A stretch of DNA of 64,000 nt. Source: Embiotoca jacksoni (taxonomy: Eukaryota > Chordata > Actinopteri > Embiotocidae). Made by a program: the position numbers and the translations under genes. This document shows, in pieces, positions 13,301 through 25,466 of this stretch. The stretch covers positions 1,014,501-1,078,500 of the forward strand of contig JAKOON010000014.1 in NCBI GenBank assembly GCA_022577435.1. The letters run 5' to 3'. The notes under the pieces are model-generated. The model worked only from the letters and a program-made list of their open reading frames with translations. It was not told where the DNA came from and did not search any database. The number at the start of each line of letters is the position of its first letter. The first letter of the stretch is position 1.

Positions 13301-14695
13301 CCTCTCCAACTACAAGATCTTCAGCGTGGACAACGACGACTACTACGCCGAGATGAAGTTCCACGTGAGTGTTTTGGATGGACTCATCAGGTTGTAGCTG
13401 TTTAAATGTGTCTAAAATTAACTATATTTAAGTGGTTAGACTTTATAAAAACAGCTGCTGAGAGGTTACGTTGGAAAAACAGACGACAAATCCAGTTTCC
13501 CAAAAAGTTAGGACGCCGTGTAAAATGTAAATTAAAACAGAATGTGATCATTTCCAAACAGACCACAAACAACACATCAAATGTAGAAACTGCAAAATGT
13601 TATTGTTTTATAAAAAAAATACGTGTTCATTTTGTAAGTAATCGAGAGAAGACTGATCATATGTGTCTCTAACTTGACTTTAAAAAAACCTACACTTCCC
13701 AGGTGGTGATCCGGCGGCGGCCATTGTTCTACACCGTGAACCTGCTGCTGCCCAGCATCTTCCTGATGGTGATGGACATCGTGGGCTTCTACCTGCCGCC
13801 GGACAGCGGAGAGAGAGTCTCCTTCAAGATCACGCTGCTGCTGGGCTACTCGGTCTTCCTCATCATCGTGTCTGACACCCTGCCTGCCACGGCCATAGGA
13901 ACCCCGCTCATAGGTGCACGGAGCGTCAAAACTAATCTACTCTGTCTTTAAATTGATGAGGAAAAGTTGGTCAATTATGATGTCGGAGGGGGAAAGGATG
14001 CACGGGCAGACAAAATGAGTGGGGAACCGTCTTTGATCGACCTTACCTGTCCCGTAGGCGTGTACTTCGTGGTCTGCATGGCCCTCCTGGTGATCAGCCT
14101 CACCGAGACCGTGCTGATCGTACGTCTGGTCCACAAACAGGACCTGCAGCCGCCCGTTCCCCAGTGGGTGAAGTACCTGGTGCTGGAGAGGGCGCCGGTC
14201 CTCTTCTGCATCCACAAGAAGCACCGCCTCTGCTCCAGGCTGTCGTCCCAGGCCTCCGACCTGGAGCCCTACAAGGACAACAGTTACGGGACAGGTAAGG
14301 TGTCGGGTTACGGTGGCGGTTTTTTTTTTTTTTTTTGCTTGTAGGCGTCAGACCGGCGCTCTAAGTTGTCCCGTCTTGCAGCTCAGTGCGCGCTCCACCA
14401 CACCTGTGAGATCGGCCGGAGGCTGAGTCAGCACGAGCGCGAGGCCGGCGGGCTGCTCGGCCTGCGCCTGCCCCCGCCCCGGGACAGCACGCCGCCCGTC
14501 ATGGACAACATCCTGCAGGAGGTGACGGCCATACGCCACTTCCTGGAGAAGAGGGACCGGTGTCGGGAGGTGGCCAAGGACTGGCTGCAGGTGGGCTACG
14601 TGCTGGACGTGCTGCTCTTCAGGGTGTACCTGGTGGCCGTGGTGGCCTACAGCATCACGCTGGGCACGCTGTGGTCCGTGTGGCAGGTCGCCTGA
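10378..14695 (+). CDS. htr3a: 5-hydroxytryptamine receptor 3A (serotonin-gated cation channel subunit), 9 exons, 493 aa
   Basis: Coding exons: 10378-10447, 11648-11811, 11962-12006, 12429-12538, 12630-12799, 13204-13364, 13703-13913, 14058-14294, 14382-14695. Introns are GT-AG and lengths sum to 494 codons including TGA. The ATG sits in a good context (CACCATG) and opens a signal peptide of about 23 residues. The protein should form the obligate ligand-binding subunit of the 5-HT3 channel. Visible binding-site residues, with numbering that coincides with mammalian 5-HT3A: W90 and R92 (loop D), N128 and E129 (loop A), W183 (loop B), F226 and Y234 (loop C). The Cys-loop is C162-C176. M1 is about 247-269, and M2 runs from E277 at -1' through the L287 9' gate region. 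M3 begins at about 311 and M4 is about 469-487. The MA helix carries R447, R451 and K455, the basic triad linked to low conductance in mammalian 3A. Exon sizes mirror htr3b, as expected of tandem paralogues. Introns hold only AT-rich sequence. Confidence 0.97.
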
Positions 14696-15706
14696 GTTCC
14701 AGCCGCGCTGCTGCGGACACGTGCTCAGTAGGGGGGAAGCAGGAAGTTAGGAACGGCCGGGGTTAGAGGCTGTGTGCTCGGTGGAGGTCAGAGGTCACAG
14801 GGAGGCACTCACACGGGGATGAAACGGTCGTAGGTATATTTGACACATTATCCCTCCAAACATCATCGTTTTAGGTTTTAAAATGACTTTAAAGCAACCT
14901 GAGACGTGTTATCGGGGTCGACCGACGCTTTGAGGGCTGAAACTGGAAATGCACTTTTCATCCATCATTATGAGGGTTTACAAAGGATGATAGTGACACA
15001 ACGATCCCTGATACTCCAGCCGAGGAAACGCTTTACTGTCACATATTCAAGTTATTTAATGACACAAAATGCAAATGAAAATAGTTTAAAAACGTTATTG
15101 TGATGAAGCTGGAGATTTACAGTGAAGAAGAAAACTTGAACTCTCAACTCGGTGACTAAGTTTTGGTATTACTGTTAAACATCTGTCTAAATATTCAACA
15201 TATCTATTCGCCCGTACATAAATCAGATAAGTAATAAATAAGCAATTTATATTGTTGAAAAATTGTTTGAAAAACTGTTTATATATTATGGAAAACGCCG
15301 CATGTCCTCTTAATTTGAAAATAGATTAATCAAACTGAATATTTATTGACACACTTTGAGATGCATATTGATTGGTTATTTATTTATAACATTTCTTGTA
15401 GACCGAGTTCATGCCACTGTATATCGTAAGCCTGAGAAAAGTTGTGGAGTTATTATAGAAATATCAGACATCTTCAATCTATTGGGATTTTGAATATAAT
15501 TAAAATATGTTTGGATAACTCTCTTGTAGACGGCAACAGATTTCAGTTGTGAAGTTTCTTTAATTGTGTTGTTGTGCCAATGAGATAATATGGAATTACT
15601 GATGTTGTATATGCTTATAATAATATTTCACTACATGTAACAATGTTAAATTATAACTAGTTAAAAATGACCACAATTATCGCTCAAATCAAACTTTTAC
15701 CATCTT

Positions 15707-15990
15707 CACTTTGCTTTTTTTATGGAAGTCCAAGTGTGCCAGAATTATTATTATTATTATTTTTAAACAGTAAATAAATCAAATAAATGATAAATGTATA
15801 GATAAAATGAAAAATCACATGAAGTATATTATTAAAACTTGTGATTATTATGAAAATTGATGTCAACATTTATTCATGCTATGTTAGTGAAATACACAAT
15901 ATCATTATAAAACTAATAAATCTTTGACTCTTGTTTTTATTTCTTTCCAACTGGTTCATTAATATGATTCCTGCATTTACTCATTTGATT
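15707..15990 (+). repeat. Decayed dispersed repeat, copy related to 18,727-18,925
   Basis: Shares TTTTTATGGAAGTC, TTATTAAAACTTG and TTATGAAAAT in the same order with 18,727-18,925, with many differences. It appears to be an internal fragment of the fish repeat annotated at 18,590-19,200. Confidence 0.55.
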
Positions 15991-17682
15991 GTGTAACTGT
16001 TGAGGTTTGTAGCTGTTGTTAGTTCAGATCTGAACTTTCCCACTACAGCTGTTTGACTAATATGGTGGAAAATGTATCCACAACAAAATCAAACAGGAAC
16101 ACATCACCTTGTAAATAAACCCTCAGATAGACTGTGATGTTCCATAAACAAAGAGTAAAATCTCAACAATCCTCTGAATCAGAGACAATTCATTTTCATG
16201 AACCTGTTTTAAGTCATAAAATATTGACGTGAAAATAATCTGATTTGTGAATATATAATTTGTGCAGCAACGACACAGTTTTCTTATTTACCACAATCTA
16301 CAGGTTAACTGGGTTATCTCATGCAGAGCCTGCAGTTCAGCCCAGCAGCCAGAAGATGGCACCATTGCACAACCACATCAGCAGCTCTGAAGGTCTCTGT
16401 GTCAGTGGCCGGACAGACGCTTCTTTATCACATCTCTTATTTTAATCATCCAAAATGATTTTACAGTGAATGCGGAGATAAAATAAGTTCCCGACATCCT
16501 CTCTTTCATCGTTAGCCGTGCGGCGCTCGGTGTATTTGGGGTTATTTCTGGACTACAAGTGTCTACAAGTGGACAGTGTCTTTGCAAAACCAGTAAATCT
16601 CTTACATTTTGCATTATTTCAAGAGTTTTTGATGTTATGATGATTTAAATCATCATCGGCCATCACACAGGACCTCTGAACAAATATCTTTATGACTTAT
16701 ATGTTTACTATTGTTATGTCATGTCCATGTCTGACTGAAGGGCTGAAACAAGGGGATTCTGGGTAAGTGTCAGTCAAAAATCTAAAATATGTGACGTCTT
16801 CCTCCCGACTGCCTCCCTGAGTCTGAGCCCCTTTAGGACCACAAAACCCCCGACTTGTAAGAACACACAGGGATGTCACATGTTGGTTTTTTTTTAACTT
16901 TTTATGCTCCTCCACCTCCACAACGTTAAATCTGTTCTGCAGGTCACGTGGTTCAGAAACAGTCGGAAGTGAACTTTACTTCAAACAAGACACATCAGGA
17001 CTGACGGCGTCTTCAGATATGTGGGTCAAAGATCAGTCCTGAAACCACACAAAGGCCCCTCACTGTTCATTCTACCAGCCTAACAAACCGTCCTCCACCT
17101 CCTGCTACTTCCTTCCTATTACCCCCCCCCACTCCCCCCACCACCACCACCACCTCCTCCTCCACCCCGAAAAAATAAATAAGATCAAAGTGTTTCTCCC
17201 TCTCATTTCCTGTTTTTGTTTTCTGCCAAAGTAAAGAAGAATAAATAAATCTGCGCTGTGTTTTGGGTGTAAAAGTGGGGAGTGTTGTGCATAAGAGATC
17301 CGGGAGAAGAGCAGCTGCCTCATTAGCTTCCAACGCACGAGAAGGCCGAGATGTGTGATTCGGCTGGCGGAGACGGAAACGAGCGAATATATGAGGCATC
17401 ACCGGGACGTACCGGAAACACGTGTGATGTGATATTTATTTGTTGGACACGCTCAGGCTCGTCTCGTCAGGCTTCATTGGGGGCGAAATTACAGCAGAGC
17501 TGACGATGAATATGTTGTGTCGGGGAGATGTGAAGGGATGTTGCATGTATCTACAGACATGCAACAGACGGCAGCAGGATGACGACACGCCGCATGTGGC
17601 AATAAAAAGGCGGTTAAAAGGAAATGTTTCGGGGTTTTTCGACTCTGACTCAACATTCGAAGGTTTTGCCTCATTTTTCTCC

Positions 17683-17718
<36 letters not shown>

Positions 17719-17794
17719 TCCAAACGACTTCTGAAATGATGGAAATGATTCATCTTCTGGGGAGGTTGAGGGGATTTTGGCCAAATGATACAAT

Positions 17795-17945
17795 AATCCA
17801 ACCCAGGATGGCATAAATCACCACAGACCAAAAACGTGTAATAGACACGCACGTCCACCGCAGCAAAGCGTGTAACTGTCACGCCTGGACGTTGCCGAGC
17901 TATTTCAACGCTTTGCTGTAATATCGAGTTGCTCAATCTGTATGA
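17795..17945 (+). repeat. GCGTGAAAG-type dispersed repeat, copy 1 (partial)
   Basis: Contains AAAGCGTGTAACTGTCACGCC followed by GCTATTTCAACGCTTTGCTGTA. The same order of motifs occurs at 35,884-36,165 and at 59,100-61,310. This copy lacks the GGCGTGAAAGTTACAC end. Confidence 0.6.
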
Positions 17946-18589
17946 ATCATCATCTGGGAACTATCAACTGATGTGGCCGTCGGTCCTAAACGAGCAGGAC
18001 GTAGAAGTCAAGACGGATGAGTTGAAGAAGGAGAAACAACCTTTTTTTTTTTTAAGTCGTTTTAAGCTGAAGACCTGACGTGTGACCGGCGTAGTTTACT
18101 GTGGGTTTATTTCATAAATTGGACAGATTATCTTTAAGCATTGGTAACGTTCAGATGTGGTGATGCTCCGTCTGCAGTGAACATCAGACAACTGGTCAAA
18201 TGTGGGTGAATTTAAAAGCTGACGCTGCATTTCAGTGGATTGTTTTGTGTCGGCCATCTTTTCTTTGTAACCTCAGAGTCACCAAATCGACAGATAACAG
18301 CCAAGTTAATATTTTTTTTGGAAACGAGGAACCAGCCTGTAAATTCATGCAGTTTAACAGAATGCAGCTTTATAAGATTCATGTTTCGTTTACTTTGCTT
18401 TGTTTCATACCTCTGATCGTGATTTCCAAGTCTGCCAGCAGCAAGAAGCAGAAGCACCAGTGTTCCTGTTCCCTGGTCTGGTGGGTTGGTCAGACGGCTG
18501 TGATTGGCTGGAAGACCTGTCAATCAATCTAATGTGACCAATCAGTTTCCATGTATGGAGGACCTGAAGGGTTGTACACATGTTTCTGT

Positions 18590-19200
18590 CAAAGTCTCAA
18601 GTAGAAGTACAAATCTGAGGTATTTGTACTTTACTTGAGTATTTCTATTTGATGCAGCTTTGTACTATATTTGTCTGGCAACTTTAGATTCTTCTAAGAT
18701 GACAGGTTTTTTATACTCTTTTGGTCATTTTGCTTTTTTATGGAAGTCATTGTGTGCTTTTTTTTTTTTTTTTTTTTTAAGTGAATTAAACACATAAATG
18801 TTAAATGAACAAATAAAATCTGAAATTGCATCTCTTATTAAAACTTGAGTATTATGAAAATAGATTTCCAACTTTATTGTTTTTTATTTATTAAATTCTT
18901 TTCTGCGTTTACTCAGAACTTTGTGTTTTTTTCTCCCAGTAATCACGTGATGACCGTTCATATTTATCTGCTTTCCCTGGATACAAAAATGGATGTAAAT
19001 TAGTTTACAGCAACAGTAACATGCTGCTGACACGTTGATGCTTCAGTATTAATTATCTAATAATGTTAGAGGGACCAAAACTGAACTTTTACTTTTATAC
19101 TTTAACTACTTTATGCAGACAATACCAGGACTTTTCCTTAAAATGGAGTATTTTTACTTTGCTGTTGTGGTACTTTTACTTTTGAATACTGCATCTATGA
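18590..19200 (+). repeat. Decayed 'ACTTTTACTT' fish dispersed repeat
   Basis: Begins with AGTAGAAGTACAAATCTGAG and TTTGTACTTTACTTGAGTA, and ends with GGAGTATTTTTACTTTG and GGTACTTTTACTTTTGAATAC. This layout is characteristic of a very common nonautonomous repeat of fish genomes. The middle is expanded by a T run. Family name not assigned. Confidence 0.55.
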
Positions 19201-22200
19201 CCTCTGCGGCATCAAAGAGGCAGAACGGATGAACACATGTTGGCAAACAGCGCTTTAACCACAAACACTCAGATAAATAAAAGTTTTAGTTTTTTTCAGT
19301 GCGGAGGAAAAGAGGGCTAAGAGACAACGTGAAGTCCAATTTTTATTTTCTTCTAACTGCAGATTGAAAGTATACAACTGAACATCATGATTTGATTTTT
19401 ATTATGAGACTCATAAATAAAAATACAAAAAAATTTCCACTACAAAAAACAATCTACTGTTAGTAGGATGTAAAAAAAAGAAAAGAAATATTCTTTATAT
19501 TTTCACTATCAAAGGCACAACATTGACTTTATCGACAACATGGAGAAGAGAACCTGCAGCATTAAATCTTTTATTTTTCCTTTTTATTTTTTTTTTCACA
19601 CTCCATCAGAGAACACTGAAATGTTACAAAGAGATGTGTCTGATTCTACATGGAAAGAAACAAAACAAAATAAAAGAACAACCTCTATATCAACAGACGG
19701 TGGCTATAGATTGGTGGCACAGCTCAACAGGAAACGTACTGCCACGGAAACAAACAAACAAAAACAAAAAATAGCACGTTGTCGCTGGAAAAGACAAAGG
19801 ACCTTTGCAAAGCTCTAATGCAAATTTAAAAAAAAAAAAAAAAAAATTACACAAACGACAACAATAAGAGAACAAAATAAAGAAAATAACATAATAATTG
19901 GGCACCTTCTAAGATTAGGCTAAGATTAGGTGCTGAGGTAGACAAAAACTATAACAATTCAAATCATAATAAAAACACTATTTTCTTAATACAGAGCAAC
20001 TCGACTGGCACTTGTGCTGTCACGACAATGGAGGAGAGAAGTAGCACAGACAAGCCAGGGAAAGACAGAGAGAGAGAGAGAAAAGCTTCGTTACATAAAA
20101 CGCTTCGTTACGCTTGGTCCGACAGGGCGATTGGTCCTCAGTGCTAATATAAAAAAATACAATGTCTTGGTGCTTTGTTACTCAAACAATTTTAGTCTAG
20201 ACCTCGATGGCACATGCGTTGCAACACTGCATGAAATGGCTACTTTGTTCTAGAAACACCACACCAAAACACAGAGTGCCAGCTCCAGGGATGCCATGAT
20301 TCCTCTCCGACGAATTCAACACCCCCGCCCCTCACCTCCCCCACCCTCCCTCCACCCTCCCCACGCATCCTTTTCTTTTTTTTATTAAATGCATTTTGTA
20401 GAAAATAACAAAAAAGTACTTTAAGAAAACAGAAGTAAAGCAGAAGGGGAAACACCCCTCGTGCCCACCTCCCCACATTGGAGGTTTTTTATTCTTTTTT
20501 TTTTTTTTTTTTTTTTTTCCCCCCCAAGAACAATATCTCGTCAGCAAACCTGTTGCTGACACAAAAAATAAACAAAAAAAAGGAGAAAATTTCAAAGCGA
20601 CGGTCCGGAGTGGAGGAGCAGACGACTCGGGACAAAAAAAAAATAAATCTGCTTCATCTGCAAGCAAATTAAACCCAAGTTTCTCCACTGCAGCCCGACT
20701 AAGTTTCAGTAAAATTCTCCTTTTGTTTTGCTAAATAAATGCTTTTTGGGCGCCAATCACAGCCGAAGAAAAGAAGTGAATGCAGAATCCCTGTCGCTAT
20801 TTAAACAGCATTATAAGGGGTTTATTGCAGCCTTTGAAAAAGAAGCCCCGCTCTATTCAGGATTTAAACAAACCCAAAAAATGAGAAGACAAAAAAAAAA
20901 AAAATCAGGTCATTTTCGAGCGTCATGACATCCCTAGGGTGCTGGAGACACCATTTTTATTTTTCTTCTGAAAATACAGAAACTAAGCGGATATAGATGG
21001 ATATTTTTGTTGAACAATTTCCATTTTTAGGCACAAAGATAGAAGTACAGAAACATCGGAGGAACACTGAGGGAAGAACTATATCAATGCCAATGTATAC
21101 ATTTTTTTTTTTTTTTTTTTTTCCCCAACAGAAAAAAAAAAGTGGCATAGAATAACATTTTATTTTGTATCTGATCTGATTAGTGCATTTTTCCACTAAT
21201 ACACACACACACACGCACGCACATAGTTACGCACTCGTTTTTTACGCACTCTTTCACCCGCACGAAAAAGTAGAAAACATTCAGAGGACGATGATGGGAA
21301 TAATGTGACAGAACAGGTCTTGCATTGTGGCGTTCAGACTGAACCGTGACTTGGTATTATTTATATTATAGTGGGTGGATATTATATGAGGGTGAAAAAA
21401 GCCCCCTCGGCTCACAGTGTTTGAGAATAAAACGGCAAGAACACCACGGGACATGCCATCCCTTCTTCTTCTTTTTTTTTTTTTTTTCAAGTACAAAAAC
21501 AAAACAAAAAAAATATGTCGACAGTCAAGTTTGATTGAAAAATTGTGAATGACAAGTACTAATTGGTCGGTTTTGGCAGCGCCCCCCTGCCGTCCCGTAT
21601 TTTATAATCATCTTTTTTATTTTATTTATTTTTTTATTCTTGTTGTCGTTTAACTTTGTCACATACACACACGCTCGTAAAGTTTGCGGCGGAGAGATTT
21701 AGTCCTTCACCTACAATGCAATTGACACCCAGAAAAAGCAACACTTACCGTTACAACATGTTCACACACATGATTTTTTTTGTCCAACAATATCAAAGAG
21801 GAGCAAGGCAAAAATGATTCACACCCAGAGAGGAAATAATAAAAAAATAAAAACAGGTAATAAAAAAAAAAAAAAAAAATACAAATATTTGTGCCCTGCT
21901 GTAACCCTCCACAAATGGAAAAAGGACTGACACTGAATACAAAAATATCACAATTTTTATATATCAAATTGCCTCTGTTGGCTCTTGTTCAGGAATACAC
22001 TCATTTCTCCAGAGAACTTGTCTGCCGGGAGAATCTCTATTTTTAACCTTCTGGTTTTTACGTTGTTTTTTTTGTTGTTGTTTTGTTTTGATTACCACTT
22101 GCAGTTCCAATTGTCCAACGCACTTCTGCATCGCTGCAAATACGACCTGTCCCGGGCGCGCCGCCGCTTTTCACGACCCTTACTTTTGTGTTTGTGTTTT

Positions 22201-23174
22201 ATTTTTTCTTCACATTACAAAACTAACAATTCTATTCACATATTTTCAAGTTTAAATTCTTGTTTTTTTTAAACCCTCTTAAAAAGCAATAGTACTTCCT
22301 CTTATCTGCCGCCATCCCTCGAACTCATCACTTAAGGCTTCAAAATTGCTTCTTTTTTTTCGTTTTTTTTCTTGCTCTGCTCTTTCTGTGGTTGGAGGTG
22401 CAGGGGGAGACTAGAAGACAAGAAGAAACATCCATTCGAATGACTTTTCCTCATCCTATCCACCTTTACTTTTCTAACCTCTCACCCTTTTATATACATT
22501 TTCCTTAAAACACAAACAATCATAAATCAAGTAAAAAAAAAAAAGCATGAGATGAAGTAGCAACGATGAAATAATGCAAAACACAAACAAATTTTTTTTT
22601 GCTTTTGCTAAAAAAAAAAGAAAACAACTTAGAGGTAGCTTTTATAACAAATGACCAAACCTTCCAGCTCTTTAACAAGCAGGTTAATAATACCGAGTTT
22701 GGTAACAAGTAATGCACAAAGAAAAAAAAACCCAAAACAACAAATCTCTTCACCGTGGCACTTAATTTTTTCTGTCACGCGACGCTTCATCACGTTTCTG
22801 CGATGCGTCGTTCCCACTTACGCTCATGAAATGAAACAAAAGGGAAAAAAAAAATAAAAATACACAAGCAACATGAGGTCACAAAAACGAGGTAATTCAA
22901 GTACGATGTGTTGAGCTCCAACTCAAGGTCAATAAAAACAACAACGACAAATGAAACAAGAGACGAGAGAGACGAAGCGCGGGGACAAACAAAACAAACC
23001 CCACAGAGAGAGTTGATTTATTCTGTCGTCTTATACTGGTGCCCCCCTCCCCCCTCCACCCTCCCTCCACCCTCCCTCCACCCCCTCCGAGCTGCGTCTC
23101 CTTCCGATCAGTGATTTCCCCCCGTATTTTTTTTCCGTACAGTATGCGATCAACCCAGAAAGCGGCGGTGACGC

Positions 23175-23300
23175 GGTCGAACCGTCCCGCCGGGGATCGA
23201 ACCATCCCGCCGGGGGTCGAACCGTCCCGCCGGGGGTCGAACCGTCCCGCCGGGGGTCGAACCGTCCCGCCGGGGGTCGAACCGTCCCGCCGGGGGTCGA
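23175..23300. repeat. 20-bp GC-rich minisatellite, 6 units plus a partial
   Basis: Six consecutive 20-base units from 23,181 follow ACCGTCCCGCCGGGGGTCGA, preceded by a partial GGTCGA. The first unit has GGGGATCGA and the second has ACCATCCC; the remainder are identical, indicating recent homogenisation. Each unit contains four CpGs. Both strands stay open because the unit lacks stop codons, but this is a by-product of composition. Confidence 0.92.
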
Positions 23301-24175
23301 ACACGCTGCGCGCAGAAAGACGGAGATTCCCGGTTTTTAAGGAAGCGTTTTCCGAGAAGAAGCGACGCTAGCGTTGCAGCGTCCTCTGGAAAAGGCTGGA
23401 GATGACAGATTCTGCTCGAAGCTCCGCTGCTAATTCAAATCAGTGCAAATATAATGGTGGATGTGCATCATCCAAACCAAACACCTGCAGGAGAAGCAGG
23501 ACCGCGTTCTCAAATAAAACCGACTGAGAACAAACTGAACGTGGAGCTTTTGAATTTAAGCTCGAGCTGCTGAATGTGCAACTCTGACATCGTCTTAAAC
23601 TAATGACCTCTAAAGGCGGGAATTCTCCGACTCCGAGCGTGAAGGCGTGTTTTGAGCTCGACCTCGGATGAACCCGGTTTACCGGCTTTCACATTCGGGT
23701 TCTTTTTTGACGCCGTATAACAGTCTTCGCAAAAAACCGCCGCACCGCCTCGTTAAGGTGTGCAGCTAAGGCATCCTCAGCGCTTCTCCGACATTCACTA
23801 CGGGCGGTCAAAGTCACAGGACTCCCACGGACGGCGGCGCCGGCGACCCCCCCCCCCTCACCATCCCCCCCCCCCTCCACCTACCACCACCCCCCCCACG
23901 ATGAGTCGCTCCGTTGCCGCGGTGAACGGATGGAGATCGGCGGTGGTCTGTCTGTCAGTTTGTGTGATTAGTGTGAGATAATGGCAGCCGTCCGGTTACA
24001 CAGTGTACATGGGTAGAAGCGGTCCGGTTATCTATTGCGTAATACGTGAGCAGGCTGGGTTTAATGTGGAGTTATGATTCCATGAAAAAATATATATACC
24101 GACATCAAACAGAGACTGTTGTCGTAGTTTTGTTTTACCTGTGCAATCAAGCCATGATAAACGATGCAGAGCTAA

Positions 24176-24242
24176 TAAAAATATATATGTATATATATAT
24201 ATACATATATATATAAATATATATATACATATATATATATAT
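24176..24242. repeat. AT-rich palindromic microsatellite
   Basis: Alternating AT runs interrupted by GTATAT/ATATAC pairs make the stretch largely self-complementary, so it could extrude a hairpin. Confidence 0.8.
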
Positions 24243-24757
24243 GACGAAAAAAGTGACACAAGTCTGCCTTCCGGGTTCTCGTGGGGAGAACCGAAAGATT
24301 CAGAACCAGGAAGACTACTGAGAAAACAAACTGAGGAGACTTCCAAAATGAAAAGCAGCACTAGCATCTACCCCCCCCCCCCCAACAATCCCTCCCCCCC
24401 GGTCACCAAAATGGGCGCTGAGTTTGCAAGTATTTCCAACGCTCCCACTCGTCCAGTCGGACTGTTTCATCTACTGCATAAACCCGCCGGCTCCTCGCTG
24501 CTGATTCTCAGGGGCTATCTCGCTGCCACCGCCGGGATCCCGAAGGGTTTCATCTTTTAAAAAAAAATAATCGTGGGGCACGATCGTCCGAAAGAAGTCC
24601 ACTGAAAGTCCGGAGCGTCTCGGTCCTCCGACGGGAACAACCGCAGATCGTGAAACCGAATACTCGTATCGTATTCACACGTTCTTCTTTCGATCCGACT
24701 AGAAGCGTGAACGCAGCGAATTAAACCGATTACCTACAAAATAAAAAAAGAAAGAAC

Positions 24758-24877
24758 TCAAAGAGGATGGAGAGGCTCCGCCTCCTGGTGGCGCCGGTTC
24801 AGATAGCGCCTGAGAATCGGCTTCTCCTCCGGCAGCAGCAGCATCGAGTCGCTCTGCAGCTCGCTGCGTGAAATGAC
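24758..24877 (-). CDS. Putative terminal coding exon of an unidentified gene (39 codons plus stop)
   Basis: On the minus strand an acceptor-like TTGTTTCAG at the 24,880 side precedes 39 sense codons and a TGA at 24,760-24,758. The peptide starts VISRSELQSDS, has LLLPEEKPILRRYLNRR in the middle and ends EAEPLHPL. Third codon positions are about 85-90% G or C in this frame, far more than in the alternatives, which is the signature of a real coding exon. The frame has a TAA four codons before the acceptor, so it must be spliced. I do not recognise the protein. It starts 359 bases downstream of the zbtb16 stop. Splicing from the 29,214 zbtb16 exon would use a different frame, so a separate or overlapping gene is more likely than an alternative zbtb16 end. 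A conserved noncoding element with chance coding bias is the alternative. Confidence 0.4.
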   Translation of the reverse strand, partial: VISRSELQSDSMLLLPEEKPILRRYLNRRHQEAEPLHPL

Positions 24878-25236
24878 CTGAAACAATTACAGATGTAGTG
24901 AATGACCCGGTGAATCCGAACTATGGTGGAGAAATCATGGCTCTCCGTGTCCAAAAGTCTTCCTCCTCCTCTTCCTCTTCTTTTTTTTTTTGTCCCAACC
25001 GTCACCGAACCTCTTCACCCCCCCCCCCCCCCCCCGTCGCTCGTCGCCGCCTTTTTGCATCAAAAAGAAAAAGTAATAGAAAACAAACCCTCTTTGCTTT
25101 CGAGGTCTCTTTCGCCGTCGACATCCCTCCACCCCCCCCCCCCACCCCCCCCACCTCCCCCCACCCGCTCCGTTACATTCCCCTTACCTCTCCACGTACC
25201 CCCCCCCCCCCCTCTTCATTCACTTCCCCACCGTGC

Positions 25237-25466
25237 TCAGACGTAGCACAGGTACAGGTAGGTCTTCTCTATGCGCCAGTCCGGGGGGACGTCTTCTGGC
25301 TTGTGGCCTTTCATGTGCTTCTGCATGGCGGACAGGCTGGGGCAGTACTCCAGGCAGATGGTGCATTGGTAGGGCGACGCGCCGTTGTGGGTGCGCAGGT
25401 GCTTAATCATGGCCGAGTAGTCCCTGGATCGCTGGTGGCACAGCTTGCACTCGAATGGCTTCTCAC
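25237..25466 (-). CDS. zbtb16: zbtb16 last coding exon: zinc fingers 8-9 and C-terminus
   Basis: The minus-strand exon starts after an AG at 25,468-25,467 and runs in phase G|GT (Gly) to the TGA at 25,239-25,237. It encodes GEKPFECKLCHQRSRDYS and onward: two C2H2 fingers (FECKLC...HLRTH and YQCTIC...HMKGH) and then the tail PPDWRIEKTYLYLCYV. This is essentially the human PLZF C-terminus, with L for T before EYCPSLS and DV for EI in the tail. The near identity makes the gene assignment secure. Fish have two zbtb16 copies; the linkage to htr3a/htr3b suggests the copy in the ancestral location, but a/b is not decided here. Confidence 0.97.

Larger units (their letters stand above)
14696..19300. 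other. Intergenic region downstream of htr3a
   Basis: The htr3a 3' UTR must begin here; AATAAA occurs at 15233-15238 and again several times near 15,770-15,920, so its end is uncertain. The rest has decayed fish repeats (listed separately), a 31-base A run at 17,685-17,715, T runs near 18,040 and 18,760, and a C/A-rich pyrimidine stretch at 17,120-17,165. No coding exon with recognisable similarity was found. Confidence 0.5.
19300..25236 (-). other. zbtb16: Probable long zbtb16 3' UTR and downstream flank
   Basis: Immediately follows the zbtb16 stop on the minus strand. It is full of A, T and C homopolymers and has several TTTATT (AATAAA on the minus strand) sites, for example near 19,342 and 19,396. 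Mammalian ZBTB16 also has a multi-kilobase 3' UTR (recalled, not checked). The region includes a GC-rich section at 22,900-24,900 with a 20-bp minisatellite, an (AT)-rich palindromic stretch at 24,176-24,242, and a coding-like exon at 24,758-24,877. That exon argues that not all of it is simple UTR. The distal boundary is a guess. Confidence 0.35.

Noticed and set aside
22897..23304. Proline/arginine-rich frames over the 20-bp minisatellite
   Set aside because: Composition-driven open frames on both strands of a tandem repeat; not evidence of a protein.
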